Of a stretch of 64,000 nt of DNA, positions 35,611 to 46,494 are shown one piece after another. The DNA lies in NCBI GenBank assembly GCA_026005175.1, contig BPKO01000005.1, positions 212,923 through 276,922 on the forward strand, in the 5' to 3' direction. The position numbers and the translations under genes are program-made. This stretch comes from Candidatus Tectimicrobiota bacterium (lineage in GTDB: Bacteria; Tectomicrobia; Entotheonellia; Entotheonellales; Entotheonellaceae). How positions within the stretch are numbered: the stretch's first letter is position 1; each line of letters begins with the position of its first letter. A model generated the notes under the pieces. That model ran no database searches. It saw nothing but the letters and a program-made list of their open reading frames with translations, and was not told the DNA's origin.

Positions 35611-38292
35611 GGCTCTCGCGGCCGGCAATGGCGTGGTAGAGCACCTTGGTAAGCTCGTCGGACTTAAAGGGCTTGATGATACAGCCGCAGAAGCCAAAAG
35701 CGCGGTAGTTGGCGAGAAGGGGATCGTTGGCGTAGCCGCTGGCCACAATCGCCCGCACCTCTGGATCGAAGGCCTTGAGGCGGGCGATGGTCTCTTTGGC
35801 GCCCATGCCGCCCGGGATGGTGAGGTCCAAAATCACGGCATCAAACGGCACGCCGGCGTCTTTGGCGCTGATGTAGGCGGCCAGCGCTTCCACCCCGTCG
35901 CGGGCAAAGGCCACTTCGTAGCCGAAGTGGTCGAGAATGGCGCCAATCACATCGCGGATGTCTTCTTCGTCTTCCATGACCAAAATGCGGCCGTGGGCCA
36001 CCGGCACCGCCTCGCGCTCTTCCTGGGGCGCCACCGCGCGCTGGGGGGTGGCGGGCAAGTAGACGTAAAACGTGGTGCCTTGGCCGAGCGCCGACTCGAC
36101 GGCGATGTGGCCGCCGTGGTTCTTGACGATGGAATACGAGGTAAACAGCCCCAGGCCGCTGCCCTGGGGCTTGGTGGTGAAGTAGGGATCGAAGATCTTG
36201 GCCAGCACGTCTTCGGCAATGCCCACCCCCTGGTCCTTGACGGTGATGCGCACGTACGGCCCGGGCTGCCGCGGGTAGAGATAGCCTGCCGTTTTCTCGT
36301 CAATGAAGACGTTTTCGGCCCGCACCTCGAGGGTGCCGCCTTCGGGCATGGCCTGGTCGGCGTTAATGATGAGGTTGTTCATCACCTGGGCGAGCTGGCC
36401 GGCATCGGCCTCGACGGACCAGAGGTCTTCGGCCAGCACCAGCTCGCACTTGACGTTGGAGCCGCGCAGCGAAAAATCGACCGCCGCCCGAATGATGTCG
36501 GCAACCGAGGTCGGGCGCTTGACCAGCGTGCCGCCGGTGGAGAAAGCCAGCAGCTGCTGGGTGAGGTTCTGGGCTTGCAGCGCCGCTTTCTCGGCGCTGG
36601 CCAGGCGGGGCCGCCGCCTTGGGGTGGTCCCCGACGTACAGCTTGGCCAGGGAGATGTTGCCCAGGATGGCGGTGAGGATGTTGTTGAAGTCGTGGGCAA
36701 TGCCGCCGGCCAACACGCCGATCGACTCGAGCTTGTCGGCTTTGAGCAGCTCTTCTTCGATGCGGCGGCGCTCGGTGACGTCGCGAAAGACGACCACCAC
36801 CCCCACCAGGCGGCCGTCGCGGTCGTGAATGGGCGCCGCGTTTTCGGCCACCAGATACTCCTGCCCGTGGCGTGCCTGCAAGAGCGAAGGCCGGTCGCGG
36901 CTGACCACGTCGTGGGTGCGCAGCACTTCCGCCACCAGGCTCTCACAGGGGAGGTGGGTTTTGTCGTCCAAGAGGCGCAGCACCGCTTCCAGAGGCTGCC
37001 CGATGGCCTCCTCCTGCGTCCAGCCGGTCATGTCCTCTGCCGCCTTGTTGAGCAGCGCAATGCGGCCGGCGGTGTCGGTGGTGATCACCCCGTCGCCAAT
37101 CGAGCGCAGCGTCACGGCCAGGCGCTCTTTTTCCGCCGCCAGGGCCTCTTCTGCCCGCCGCCGCTCGGCAATTTCCTGCCGCAGCTGCGCGTTGACCTCT
37201 TCCAGGGAACGGGTGCGCTCCAAGACTTTCTGCTCTAGCGAGGCGTTGATGCGGGCCAGCTCCTGCGCGAGCTGCTCGAGCTTCTCTTTGCTGCTTTTCA
37301 GTTCTCTTTCTGCTTTTTTGCCGGCGGTGATGTCTCTGGCAATGATGATTTTGCCAATGCCAACGTTTCCTTGCTTGATCGTTGCCTGAGAAATCGCCAC
37401 GATTCTCTCGCTATCACGGCCAACCGAAGTTTCGTAATCGTTGTAATCCTGGTTAAATTCGTAGTTTTCAAAAATATTAAATACAGTTTTGGCACTTCTC
37501 CCGATGATCTCTAAGGCACTATCGTTAAGTTGAACGATATTTCCATAGTTATCTGTGAGGATAACAGCGTCTTTGACATTAGTAAAGAGATCCTTTGCTG
37601 CTTCTTCGATCCCTATAGAGAGAAAATTGAATTTATTAACAGCAGCGAAAACAAAAAGAGATTGTATAGCGCAGGAAGGAATACCAATACGGGGAAAGGT
37701 TTTGATGCCAAAAATATAGGGAACGATAAGGTCGGAAATAAAGATGATGACATATGACAACAGAGACCCCTGAATGAGCAAGGACAGCTGCTGCTTTTCG
37801 TGTCTGGCACTCGCTTTTCTGTATTTTTCGTGTATCAAATAAATCGAATAAAGCGAAGGAAGGGCAAGGGCTAGAAAGGCCAGCTCGATAAAAAGCGGAC
37901 CGCCTTCTAAGCTTGCTCCCCACGTGTATTTCTGGTAGCCTTTTACGTAGAGATTCGTAAATACGTTAATAAATATCGAAGAAAAAATAACGAACGAGAA
38001 AAATTTGAAGAAGAAGTCTCGTTTTCTTTCGATAAAAACGTAGACAAAGTTCAGAAAACTCAGGGCGACCAGGAATCCTGTGGTAGTGGTGAGTTTTTCA
38101 AGCGGCATGAGGAAGCGGTCAGGAAGGTTCGACCACAGAAAAAACACTTCGAGCATCCAGAGGGCAAGGCAGAACGCAAAGAAGCTGTAGGGCCCTGTTG
38201 ACCGGCTTTTTGCCTTTCTGCGCCAAGATGTAGGCGAGGGTGAAGACGTTGATGACAAAGGCGAGCAGAGGGATGAGCGCATAAAAGTTCAT
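35600..38292 (-). CDS. Hybrid sensor histidine kinase: 7TM-like sensor, PAS, HisKA, HATPase, receiver (two apparent frameshifts)
   Basis: About 896 residues after removing one base at 38193-38195 and one at 36607-36610. From the ATG at 38292: an N-terminal multi-helix membrane domain of HisKA_7TM type (about residues 1-220), PAS (225-330), coiled coil, second PAS (380-500), H-box GGIAHDFNNILTAILGN, N-box NNLIINADQAMPEGG, G-boxes DQGVGIAEDVLAKIFDPY and GSGLGL, then a receiver with phospho-acceptor VILDLTIPGG and CIIKPFKSDEL. The sensor half (about 37300-38290) is clearly AT-rich and the kinase half GC-rich. It lies downstream of the FAAL-NRPS on the same strand but has its own promoter. Confidence 0.85.
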
Positions 38293-38445
38293 GCTGCAGC
38301 CTCCACGGCACGTCGGCCGCAACCGTTGCCAACCGCCCGGCAGCGTTCAGCGCAAGGCCTGTGGGCTTAGGTGGGGGCGTTCACGGAGGGGGTTCTCCTC
38401 TTCTTGCGACGCAGAAAAGGGCGGCTCTTTGGCCATGCAACGGCA

Positions 38446-38473
38446 ATGATACACCCTTGTGCGGCAAATGCAA
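38446..38473 (-). promoter_or_regulatory. Probable promoter of the histidine kinase gene
   Basis: Minus-strand TTGCAT (38468-38473), a 16-nt spacer and TATCAT (38446-38451). It would give a leader of about 145 nt before the ATG at 38292. Confidence 0.4.
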
Positions 38474-38568
38474 ACGCCGAACAATCTATCCCCTGCCGGC
38501 TGAAATCCCTTTGCGTTGGCGGTCGCGCCGTGCGCGGCAGGCGGTGAAAAGGGCGGTAGCCACGCAGC

Positions 38569-41500
38569 TCAGCCCTGCCGCAGCCACTGGCGCAGGCCCT
38601 CGGCCAGCCGGTGCACGTGCGGCGCGCGCAAGAGGCTGAAGTGGTCGGCTTCCAGGACGTGCACGCGCACCCGGTGGCGGGTAAAGCGCTGCCAGGCCGG
38701 CGGCGCCGGGAGGCGGCGCCGGGTGTCGGCGGCCCACCAGACGCCCAGGGGGCAGGCCAGGGGGGAGAGCGAGACGCGCTGGGCCAGGGCCAGGTGCTGC
38801 GCGGCCAGCTGCAGGCGGCGCTCGCTTTGCGCCTCCGGCACGGCCTCGCACGGCAGCCCCTGCGCCTTGGCCCAAGCTCGCAGCCGCGCCAGGCGCTGCC
38901 GCGGGGGGAGGTCCTGCAGCGCCTGGCGCAGGGCCTGCTGGGTGGCTTCGGGAAGCGCCAGGAGGGCGCTGGCTGTTTCCCCGCCGCAGGCGGCCAGCAG
39001 GGCCAGCCAGGTGGCGTCGGCGGCGGCGATGCCGGGAAGGAGGGGATCGAGGAGGCCCACCCCGGCCACGGTCTGCCCTTGCTGCTCTAAGACCGCCGCC
39101 ACCGCCAGGGCCAGCAGGCCGCCCAGGGACCAGCCCAGCAGGACGTAGGGGCCGCCGGGCTGCTGCTGGCGGATGGCCGCCGCATAAGCCGCGGCCATGG
39201 CGGCAAGGGAGGGAAACTCTGCTTCGGCACCGGCCCAGACGCGCGACTGCAGGGCATAGCAGGGCTGCTCGGGGCCCAGCGCCGCGGCCAGCTCGCGGTA
39301 CACCAGTCCCTCGCCGCCGGCGGGAGGGCAGCAAAACAGGGGCGGCAGGTGTCCCTGCGGCTGCAAGGGGACCAGCAGCGAGGCCGGCGGCGCGGATTCC
39401 TGCTCGAGATGCGCTGCCAGCGCCGCCACCGTGGGGGCCTGTAGCAGGGTGGCCAGCGACAGCTCGCGGCCAAAGGCTTCCTGAATGCGCTGCAGCAGCC
39501 GCACCGCAAGGAGAGAATGGCCCCCCAGGGCGAAGAAGTCGTCGTGCACGCCAACCGCTTCCACGCCAAGCAGCTCGGCCCACAGCGCCGCCAGGCGGGC
39601 TTCCGTGGCGGTGCGCGGCGCCTCCGGGTTCCCCCGCGCTTTCCTGGCGCGGCGCCGGCAGCGCGCGCCGGTCGACTTTGCCGTTGGGGGTCAGCGGCAA
39701 GGCGTCAAGCACCACAAAGGCGGCGGGCAGCATGTAGGCAGGCAGCTGCTGGCGCGCAAAGGCGTGCAGGGCTGCCCTTTCCAGGCCCTGCCCCGGGCGC
39801 GGCACCACGTACGCCACCAGCCGCCGCTCGCCGCCTTCGTCGCGCACCGTGACCACCGCCTCGGCCACCTGCGGGTGGCGCCGCAGAACGGCTTCGATTT
39901 CCCCCAGCTCGATGCGGTAGCCCCGCAGCTTGATCTGGTGGTCGCGGCGGCCGAGGAATTCGAGCTGCCCGTCGGCGTGGTAGCGGGCCACGTCGCCGGT
40001 GCGGTAAAGCCGCTGTCCGGGGACGGCGCTAAAGGGATGGGGCACAAAGCGGGCCGCCGTGAGGCCGGGGCGGTGGAGATAGCCGCGCGCCAGCCCGGCG
40101 CCACCGGCGTAGATCTCTCCCGGCACGCCGATGGGCACCGGCTGGCCGTGGGCATCCAGGAGGTAGATCTCGGTGTTGGCAATTGGCCGGCCAATGGGGA
40201 TCCATCCCGGCTTTTCGCCCATGCGCTCGGGGTCGTACCAGGTGACGTCGGCCGCCACTTCCGAAGAGCCGTAGAGGTTGAGCAGGCGGCAATGCGGCAG
40301 GCGCTGGCGAAAACGCCGGTAGAGCTCGAACGAAAGCGGCTCGCCGCTGCAAATGCACAGGCGCAGCGGCGGCCAAGGCGTCGCGTCGGCAACGTGCAGC
40401 AGGGCCTCAAGCAGCGAGGGCACGAGCACCAGCCGCGTCACCCCGCGGGCGGCCAGCAGGCGCAGGAGGCGCCGCGGCTCGCGCACCACGGCGTCGGGAA
40501 TGACCACCGCCGGCACGCCTTGCAGCAGCGGGCCAAAGATCTCCCACACCGAGTCGACAAAGTTGAGCGAGGTCTTCTGGCAGCTCACCTCGCCGGCGGC
40601 AAAGGGGTACTCGCGCCACATCCAGGCGCAGCGGTTGACGGCGCCGCGGTGCAGGCCCACCACGCCTTTGGGCTGCCCTGTTGACCCCGAGGTGTAAAGC
40701 ACATACGCCGCGCTGTCCGGGGTGGTGGCGGTGGCCGGGTCGCGGTCGCTGCAGCGGGCGATGTGGGGCCAGTCGCGGTCGAGGCAAACAGGGTGGGCCG
40801 CGTGCGGCGGCAGCCCCTCTAGCCAGCGCTGCTGGGTGAGGAGCACCGCGGGGCGGGCGTCGGCCAGCATGTAGGCCAGCCGCTCGCGCGGATACGCCGG
40901 ATCGAGGGGCACATAGGCGCCGCCGGCCTTGAGAATCCCTAGCAGCGCCACCACCGCCTCGAGCGAGCGCTCCAGGCAGAGGCCAACGCGCACTTCCGGC
41001 CCCACGCCGAGCGCTTGCAAGTAGTGCGCCAGGCGATTGGCGCGGGCGTTGAGCTCGGCGTAGGTAAGCTGCCGCTCGCCTTCGATGAGGGCCACCTGCT
41101 GCGGCGTGCGCGCTGCCTGGGCGGCAAAGAGGTCGTGCAGGCAGGCGGTGTGCGGATAGGGGGCAGCGGTGGCGTTCCAGGCCCCCAGCAGCTGGTGGCG
41201 CTCTGCCGGGGTGAGCAAGGGAAGGGTGGCGATGGGCTGCGTGGCGTCGGCGGCGATGCCTGCAAGCAGCGTGCGGTAGTGGCCGAGCAGGCGCCTGATG
41301 GTTTCGGCGCCGAAAAGGTCGGGGTCATACTGCACGCTGACCGCCAGGGAAGACCCCACTTCGGCGGCGGCCAGCACCAGCTCGCAGGGCACGCCGGGGG
41401 GATCTAGGGGAAAGGCCTCCAGGCGCAAGCCGCCCACTTCGACGCGCACCCCCGGCACGCCGGCGGCCAGCGGCGTCAGATCCGGTTTTTCCCCGTACTG

Positions 41501-42889
41501 CGCCTTGTGCAGCAGGAACATCACCTGAAACAGCGGCGGGCGGCCGGCCACCCGCGGCGGCTGCAGGCGCTCGACCATGAGGGCAAAGGGATAGTCCTGG
41601 TGCGTGAGCGCCTGGCGGACGGTTTCCTGGACGTGCGCCAGCATCGCCGCAAAAGGCTGCTGCGGCCGCAGGCGCACCCGCAGCGGCACGGGATTGACGC
41701 AGTAGCCGACGACTTCGGCCCATTCCCGCCGCGTGCGCCCGAGCAGCGGCGAGCCCACGACCAGGTCGTCCTGGCCGCTGTAGCGAAAGAGAAGCACGTA
41801 AAAGGCGGCAAGCAGCGTCGTGTAAAGCGTGGCGTGGTGCTGGCGGCTCAGGGCGCGCAAGCGGGCGGTGAGCTCGGCGTCAAGGGTATCGGTCACCGCC
41901 GCTCCCCGGCGGCGCGGCCGCGGCGGCCGCGGCTGGTCGGTGGGCATGTCGAGGGCCGGCGGCGCCCCGGCCAGCTGCGCCTGCCAGTAGGCCCACCCCT
42001 GCTCGCCGGCCGGGCCGGCCAGGGTGTCATGCTGCCAGCGGACGAAGTCCGGGTACTGCCGCGGCGGCGGCAGTGGCGGCGGCGCCGCCCCGCGTGCGCT
42101 GTGGTACAGAGCCAAAAGCTCGTGCAGCATGACGGTCAGCGACCGCAAGTCGGCCACCAGGTGATGGATGACGACGAGGAGGACGCTTTCGTGCGGCGCG
42201 CGTAGGGCGAGCACCACCCGCAGCAAGGGCCCCCGCTCGAGCGCGAAGGGCTGCGCGGCCACCGCTTGCAGGCGCTGCCGCAGCGCCGCTTCGTCCCCGC
42301 TGCCGGCTTGCCACACCTCAAAGGCGCAGGGCAGGTCGGCGTGAACCCGCTGTACCGGCTCCCCGGCCGCAAGGGCAAAGGTGGTGCGCAGGCTGGCGTG
42401 CCGCGCCACCAGCTGCTGCAAGGCCTGCTGCAGGGCCTCGACGTCCAGCGCCCCGCGCACTCGCAGGGCCACGGCGATGTGGTAAGCGGCGCTCTCTGGC
42501 GCCTGCTGCTGGGCCAGCCACAAGGCGCGCTGCCCAAAGGAGAGGGGGTAAGTGCCGGCCGCGGCCGGGCCGCTGGCGGGCACTGCCCGCGGCGCCATCT
42601 CCTGCGCCACGTGCCGGGCCAGGGCGGCCAGGCTGGGGTGTTCCCAGGCCAGGGTGGCCGGCAGGGCGCAGCCCAGGGCGTCTTCCAGCTCGGCGACCAG
42701 CTCGACGGCGGCAAGCGAGTCAAGCCCGTAGCGCGCCAGCGGCGCCTCGACGTCGATCTCCTCCGGCGCCACCCCGAGCCGCTTGGCCACCTGGGCGGCC
42801 AGCCAGCCACAGAGGGCGTCTGGGGAGCTAGGCGGCAAGGGCCTGGCCTCCCAGCCGCAGGGCATGTCGATCGCCAGGTGTGGGGTCAC
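38569..42889 (-). CDS. NRPS module ACP-C-A-PCP-TE, predicted beta-alanine-activating
   Basis: About 1440 residues after removing one base at 39631-39635. Domains: carrier (YGLDSLAAVELV), condensation (HHLVADLRSL, the starter-type variant that follows FAAL-ACP), adenylation (YVLYTSGSTGQPKGV, LYGSSEVAADVTWY, YRTGDVARY, LPLTPNGKVDRRAL), second carrier (FFALGGHSLLAVRLL) and type I thioesterase (LLGWSLGGLLAL). My hand alignment of the A-domain pocket reads V-D-W-V-I-S-L-A-D-K, the pattern associated with beta-alanine. The upstream FAAL is probably the same polypeptide: deleting one base from the G run at 42940-42944 joins the frames. If separate, the start is the GTG at 42889. The product would be an N-acyl-beta-alanine-type lipid. 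Confidence 0.8.
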
Positions 42890-44793
42890 CGTCTGTTCCT
42901 CCCTGAGGTCCGTGGTGCTGGCCGTGGCCTCGTCCTCGCGGGGGCCACGGCGGTTCGTGCTCGGGGAGCGCTAGGGGGGCTTGCCACTTCTCTACCACTT
43001 CCAGCGTCTGGCTGAGGAAGCCTTCTTTGCAGGCGTGCCGCCGCACTTTGCCGCTGGAGGTCTTGGGAATGCTGCCGGCGCGCAGCAGCACAATGGCAAA
43101 GGCCTGCAGGCCATGGGCTTCGGCAACCGCTTGGCGAATGCGGTCGATGACGGCAGTGAGCTCGGCAGGAGCAGGGACGGCTGGCTCGAAGCTCGGCATC
43201 ACCGCGTCGCGGCGCCGCTCGGGGCGGTGGTGCCGCGCGGGCTGGTAGCGCCGCTCGACTTCCTGCACGATGACCAGCCGCTCTTCTCCGGCCACCTCCA
43301 CGGTAAAGGCGGCGCCGCAGCCAGGCCGCAGGGCCGGGTGGCTCTGCTCGACGGTGCGCTCGATGTCCTGAGGGTAGTGGTTGCTGCCGCGGATAATGAG
43401 CACGTCTTTCAGGCGCCCGGTGACAAAGAGCTCGCCCTCGGCCAAGAAGCCCAAGTCGCCGGTGCGCAAAAACGGCCCCGCCCCGCTCTCGGCAAGATAC
43501 GCCTGAAACGTCGCCTGGGTGTCCTGCGGCCGGCGCCAGTAGCCCTGCGCCACGCTCGGCCCTGCCACCCAGATCTCGCCCACGCGCCCCGGCGGACAGG
43601 GGCGACTGCTGTCCGGGTCGACGATGAGGAGGGTCTGGTCCGGGAAGCTGCGGCCGCACCCGACCAGGGTCTGAGATCCCGGGGCGCCCGGGAGGCGCAG
43701 GCCGCACGCGGTGGTGTTCCAGGGCCGCTTTTTGCACCGAATACAGCACCGGCGGCGCGGTTTTGGTACCGCCGGTTACCATGAGTGTGGCCTCGGCCAG
43801 GCCGTAGCAAGGATAGAAGGCCTGGCGGCGGAAGCCACAGGCCGCAAACGCCGCCGCAAAGCGCTCCAGGGTCTCGGGCCGCACGGGCTCGGCGCCGTTA
43901 AACGCCACTTCCCAGCAGCTCAGGTCCAAGGTGGCGCGCTGCGCCGGGGGGATCTTGCGCACGCAGAGGTCGTAGGCAAAGTTGGGGCCGCCGCTTGTGG
44001 TGGCGCGGTAACGCGAGATGGCGTGCAGCCAGCGGTAGGGCCGCTGCAAAAAGGCAATGGGCGACATGAAAATGCAAGGAAAGCCCACGTAAACCGGCTG
44101 CAACAGCCCGCCGATGAGGCCCATGTCGTGGTAAAGGGGCAGCCAGCTTACGCCCAGCGAGGCGGCGGTGTGGCCAAACGCGTGCTGGATCCGCTGCGAG
44201 TTGTGCAGGAGGTTGCCGTGGCTCAGCATCACGCCCCGCGGCGTTCCCGTGGCGCCCGAGGTGTACTGCAAGAGGGCCAGCGTGTCGCGGCCGGCCGCCG
44301 GGGGTTGCCAGGCGTGCCCGGCCTCTGCCGGTAAGGTGTCGGTGGCCAGCCAGGGAAGGGTGGCCAGGGCCGGCACGGCCGTGGCCGCCTCGCGCAGCCG
44401 CTCGGCAAGCCCCTGGGTCGTCAGCACCACCCGCACCTGCGCGTCTTCGGCGATGGCCTGCAGCCGCTCGAGCATCCGGTTGAAACGGGGCGGGTAGGCC
44501 GGCACGGCCACGGCGCCGGCGTAGAAGCAGCCAAAAAGCGCGGCCACGTATTCCAGCCCCGAAGGATAGAGCAAGAGGGCCCGTTCCCCGCTGGCGCCGT
44601 GCGCTTGCAGCAGCGCGCCGATGGCCCGCGCCTGGCGGTCGAGCTGCGCGTAGGTGAGGTGTGCTTCGGCCGTTTCGCCGTCCGTCAGAAACGTGAAGGC
44701 GCGCTGCGCGGGCTGCTGGGCTGCCCGCCACTGCAAGATCTCGACAAAGGTGTCACCCGGAGGAGACACGGGCCGGGAGGCGCGGTGTGGCAT
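42886..44793 (-). CDS. Fatty acyl-AMP ligase (FAAL), probably the N-terminal part of the NRPS (apparent frameshifts)
   Basis: The ATG at 44793 follows AAGGAGC. ANL-superfamily motifs are YTSGATGTPRGVMLSH, VSWLPLYHDMGLIGGLL and FYPCYGLAEATLMVTGG; then, after a break at about 43687-43689, TLVGCGRSFPDQ, FLRTGDLGFL and GRLKDVLIIRGSNHYPQDIE, the last being characteristic of FAALs rather than CoA ligases. The enzyme activates a fatty acid as acyl-AMP and loads it on the adjacent carrier domain. The FAAL homology ends near 42960. The following acidic stretch (REDEATASTTDLREEQTV) runs in frame into the NRPS if one base of the 42940-42944 run is removed, giving one protein of about 2070 residues. Confidence 0.8.
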   Translation of the reverse strand: MPHRASRPVSPPGDTFVEILQWRAAQQPAQRAFTFLTDGETAEAHLTYAQLDRQARAIGALLQAHGASGERALLLYPSGLEYVAALFGCFYAGAVAVPAYPPRFNRMLERLQAIAEDAQVRVVLTTQGLAERLREAATAVPALATLPWLATDTLPAEAGHAWQPPAAGRDTLALLQYTSGATGTPRGVMLSHGNLLHNSQRIQHAFGHTAASLGVSWLPLYHDMGLIGGLLQPVYVGFPCIFMSPIAFLQRPYRWLHAISRYRATTSGGPNFAYDLCVRKIPPAQRATLDLSCWEVAFNGAEPVRPETLERFAAAFAACGFRRQAFYPCYGLAEATLMVTGGTKTAPPVLYSVQKAALEHHRVRPAPPGRPGISDPGRVRPQLPGPDPPHRRPGQQSPLSAGARGRDLGGRAERGAGLLAPAAGHPGDVSGVSCRERGGAVFAHRRLGLLGRGRALCHRAPERRAHYPRQQPLPSGHRAHRRAEPPGPAAWLRRRLYRGGGRRRAAGHRAGSRAALPARAAPPPRAAPRRGDAELRASRPCSCRAHCRHRPHSPSGCRSPWPAGLCHCAAARRQHSQDLQRQSAAARLQRRLPQPDAGSGREVASPPSAPRARTAVAPARTRPRPAPRTSGRNRR

Positions 44794-45202
44794 GTCTCAG
44801 AGCTCCTTAGAAAAATCGCACCTGCATCGAGCACGAAGCCCCATGGCGCTTGCAACCGGGATACCCTACGGTAAGGCAATTTTTATGCCAGATGCGGCCA
44901 GCAGGGCCCCCCGCCGGCTGGCGGCTGCCTCCCGCCGCCCCGGGGAGGAAAAGGGGTGGCCGCGGCCGCAGCCAAAAACTTGACAGCTTGCCGGGGCTGG
45001 CGGCTGCCCGCGCAGGGTGGTCCTGGCGGCCGCCAGTCTCGCTGCGCCTTGCGCTGGTTCCAGGTGTCAGCGGCCTGACGGCCAGACCTTGGCGGGGCTG
45101 TCAAAAGGCTTGACAGGGTGGCGGGCAAATCGGGGTGGCGCCGGGGGCCGGCCTTCGCTATGCTTTGTGCCAGCGGGGCGACCGCGGCAAGGAGCGCAGA
45201 GG
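44794..45202. other. Intergenic region with TTGACAG repeats and a palindrome
   Basis: 409 nt between the divergent FAAL and CoA-transferase remnant. TTGACAG occurs at 44980-44986 and 45110-45116. The second is half of a perfect inverted repeat, CTGTCAA (45098-45104), 5-nt gap, TTGACAG (45110-45116), which could be an operator. Neither TTGACA has a convincing -10 at normal spacing on the plus strand. No gene, tRNA or terminator is seen. Confidence 0.35.
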
Positions 45203-45424
45203 ATGGCAGGACCCCTGGCAGGCATTCGCGTCGTTGACCTGACGTCGGTGATTGCCGGCCCCTTTGCCAAGTTTTCCGCCACCCCGGCCAGCGTGCGCCT
45301 GCCCCCGCCGCGGCTGGGAGAGCACACCGAGGCGGTGCTGGGCGAGCTGGGCTACCGTGCAGAGGCGATTGCCGCCTTGCGCCGGCAAGGGGTCATTGGG
45401 CCGCCAGAAGGGGAAGGGCGATGA
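45203..45424 (+). pseudogene. Internally deleted CaiB/BaiF-type CoA-transferase (family III) remnant
   Basis: 73 residues with AAGGAG 8 nt before the ATG. The first 24 residues (MAGPLAGIRVVDLTSVIAG, then PFAK) are the conserved N-terminus of family III CoA-transferases. From residue 25 the sequence FSATPASVRLPPPRLGEHT followed by EAVLGELGYRAEAIAALRRQ is their conserved C-terminus. About 330 central residues, including the catalytic Asp, are missing, and the reading frame is kept across the junction. It cannot be an active transferase. The stop overlaps the next start (ATGA), so the remnant still provides translational coupling. Confidence 0.8.
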
Positions 45425-46449
45425 GCAAAGTGCGTTTTGGCCTCATTGGCCTGGGCATCCACGGCCAGCGCTACGCGCGCCATCTTCTGTACGACATTCC
45501 CGAGGCCGAGCTCTACGCCATCTGCCGTCAGGATCCGCTCAAAGGCGAGGCCTTTGCCCGTGAGCACAACCTCCGCTACTACCGCGAGTACTACGACCTG
45601 CTCGGCGATCCCCACATCGATGCCGTGGTGGTGGTGACGCCGCCGTACCTCAACGAGCGCATCTGCACCACCGCCGTCAGCGCCGGCAAGGCGGTGCTGG
45701 TGGAAAAACCGCTGGCTTGCAACACGCGCCAGGCGGTCAACATCCTCGAGGCGGTCGCCCGCAGCGGCGCCCTGCTCATGGTGGCCCACACCCTGCGCTT
45801 TAACAGCGTGGTGCGCACGCTGGAAGACCACCTGGATACCATCGGCCCCATCCACACCATTAGCATCAACCAGCGGCTCGAGCCCTCGCCGCGGGCGTGG
45901 ATGGACGATGTCGCGCAGGCCGGAGGCGGGGTCATTCTGCACACCGGCGTGCACATCTTCGATCTGGTGCGCTACTTTTCGGGCGACGAGGTGCAGCGCG
46001 TTTACTGCGAAGTCGACCGGGTGGTTTACTCCCGCCTCGAAGACGCCTTTGTGGCCTTGCTGCGGCTGCGGCGCCACCACATCCACTGCCTGGTGGATGC
46101 CGCGCGCTATACCGGCGGGCGCTCGGGGCGCATCGAAATCGTGGGAGAGAAAGGGCAGCTGCTGGGCGACCACGTGCACGGCTTTGCCATGACCCTCGTG
46201 GGCCGCCAGGCGGTGCCCTTGGCCGTGCCGCCGCCGGTGCATACCGTGGAGCAAGCGCTTAGGGCGTTCATCCGCGCCTTTCGCACCGGCGAGCCGCCGC
46301 CCATCACCGCCCTGGACGGCGTGCAGGCGGTCGAAATTGCCGAAGCGTGCTATCATTCGGCCAGCAGCGGCGAGGCGGTGGCGCTCGAAGACGAAGAGTC
46401 CGAGAGCGACGGCATGGACGAAGAAGACGAGCTGTGGCTGCATGAGTAA
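45421..46449 (+). CDS. Gfo/Idh/MocA-family oxidoreductase
   Basis: 342 residues. Rossmann N-terminus VRFGLIGLGIHGQRYARHL, the family EKP motif (AVLVEKPLACN, catalytic Lys near residue 96) and a C-terminal alpha/beta domain with AGGGVILHTGVHIFDLVRYF. The C-terminus is an unusual highly acidic tail (DEESESDGMDEEDE). It probably oxidises or reduces a sugar-like substrate with NAD(P). It overlaps the deleted CoA-transferase by 4 nt, implying the two were once an intact operon. Confidence 0.9.
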   Translation: MSKVRFGLIGLGIHGQRYARHLLYDIPEAELYAICRQDPLKGEAFAREHNLRYYREYYDLLGDPHIDAVVVVTPPYLNERICTTAVSAGKAVLVEKPLACNTRQAVNILEAVARSGALLMVAHTLRFNSVVRTLEDHLDTIGPIHTISINQRLEPSPRAWMDDVAQAGGGVILHTGVHIFDLVRYFSGDEVQRVYCEVDRVVYSRLEDAFVALLRLRRHHIHCLVDAARYTGGRSGRIEIVGEKGQLLGDHVHGFAMTLVGRQAVPLAVPPPVHTVEQALRAFIRAFRTGEPPPITALDGVQAVEIAEACYHSASSGEAVALEDEESESDGMDEEDELWLHE

Positions 46450-46494
46450 GGCGCTGCACCGTGACGCCGCTGCCGCGCCCCGCCATCCACACCG

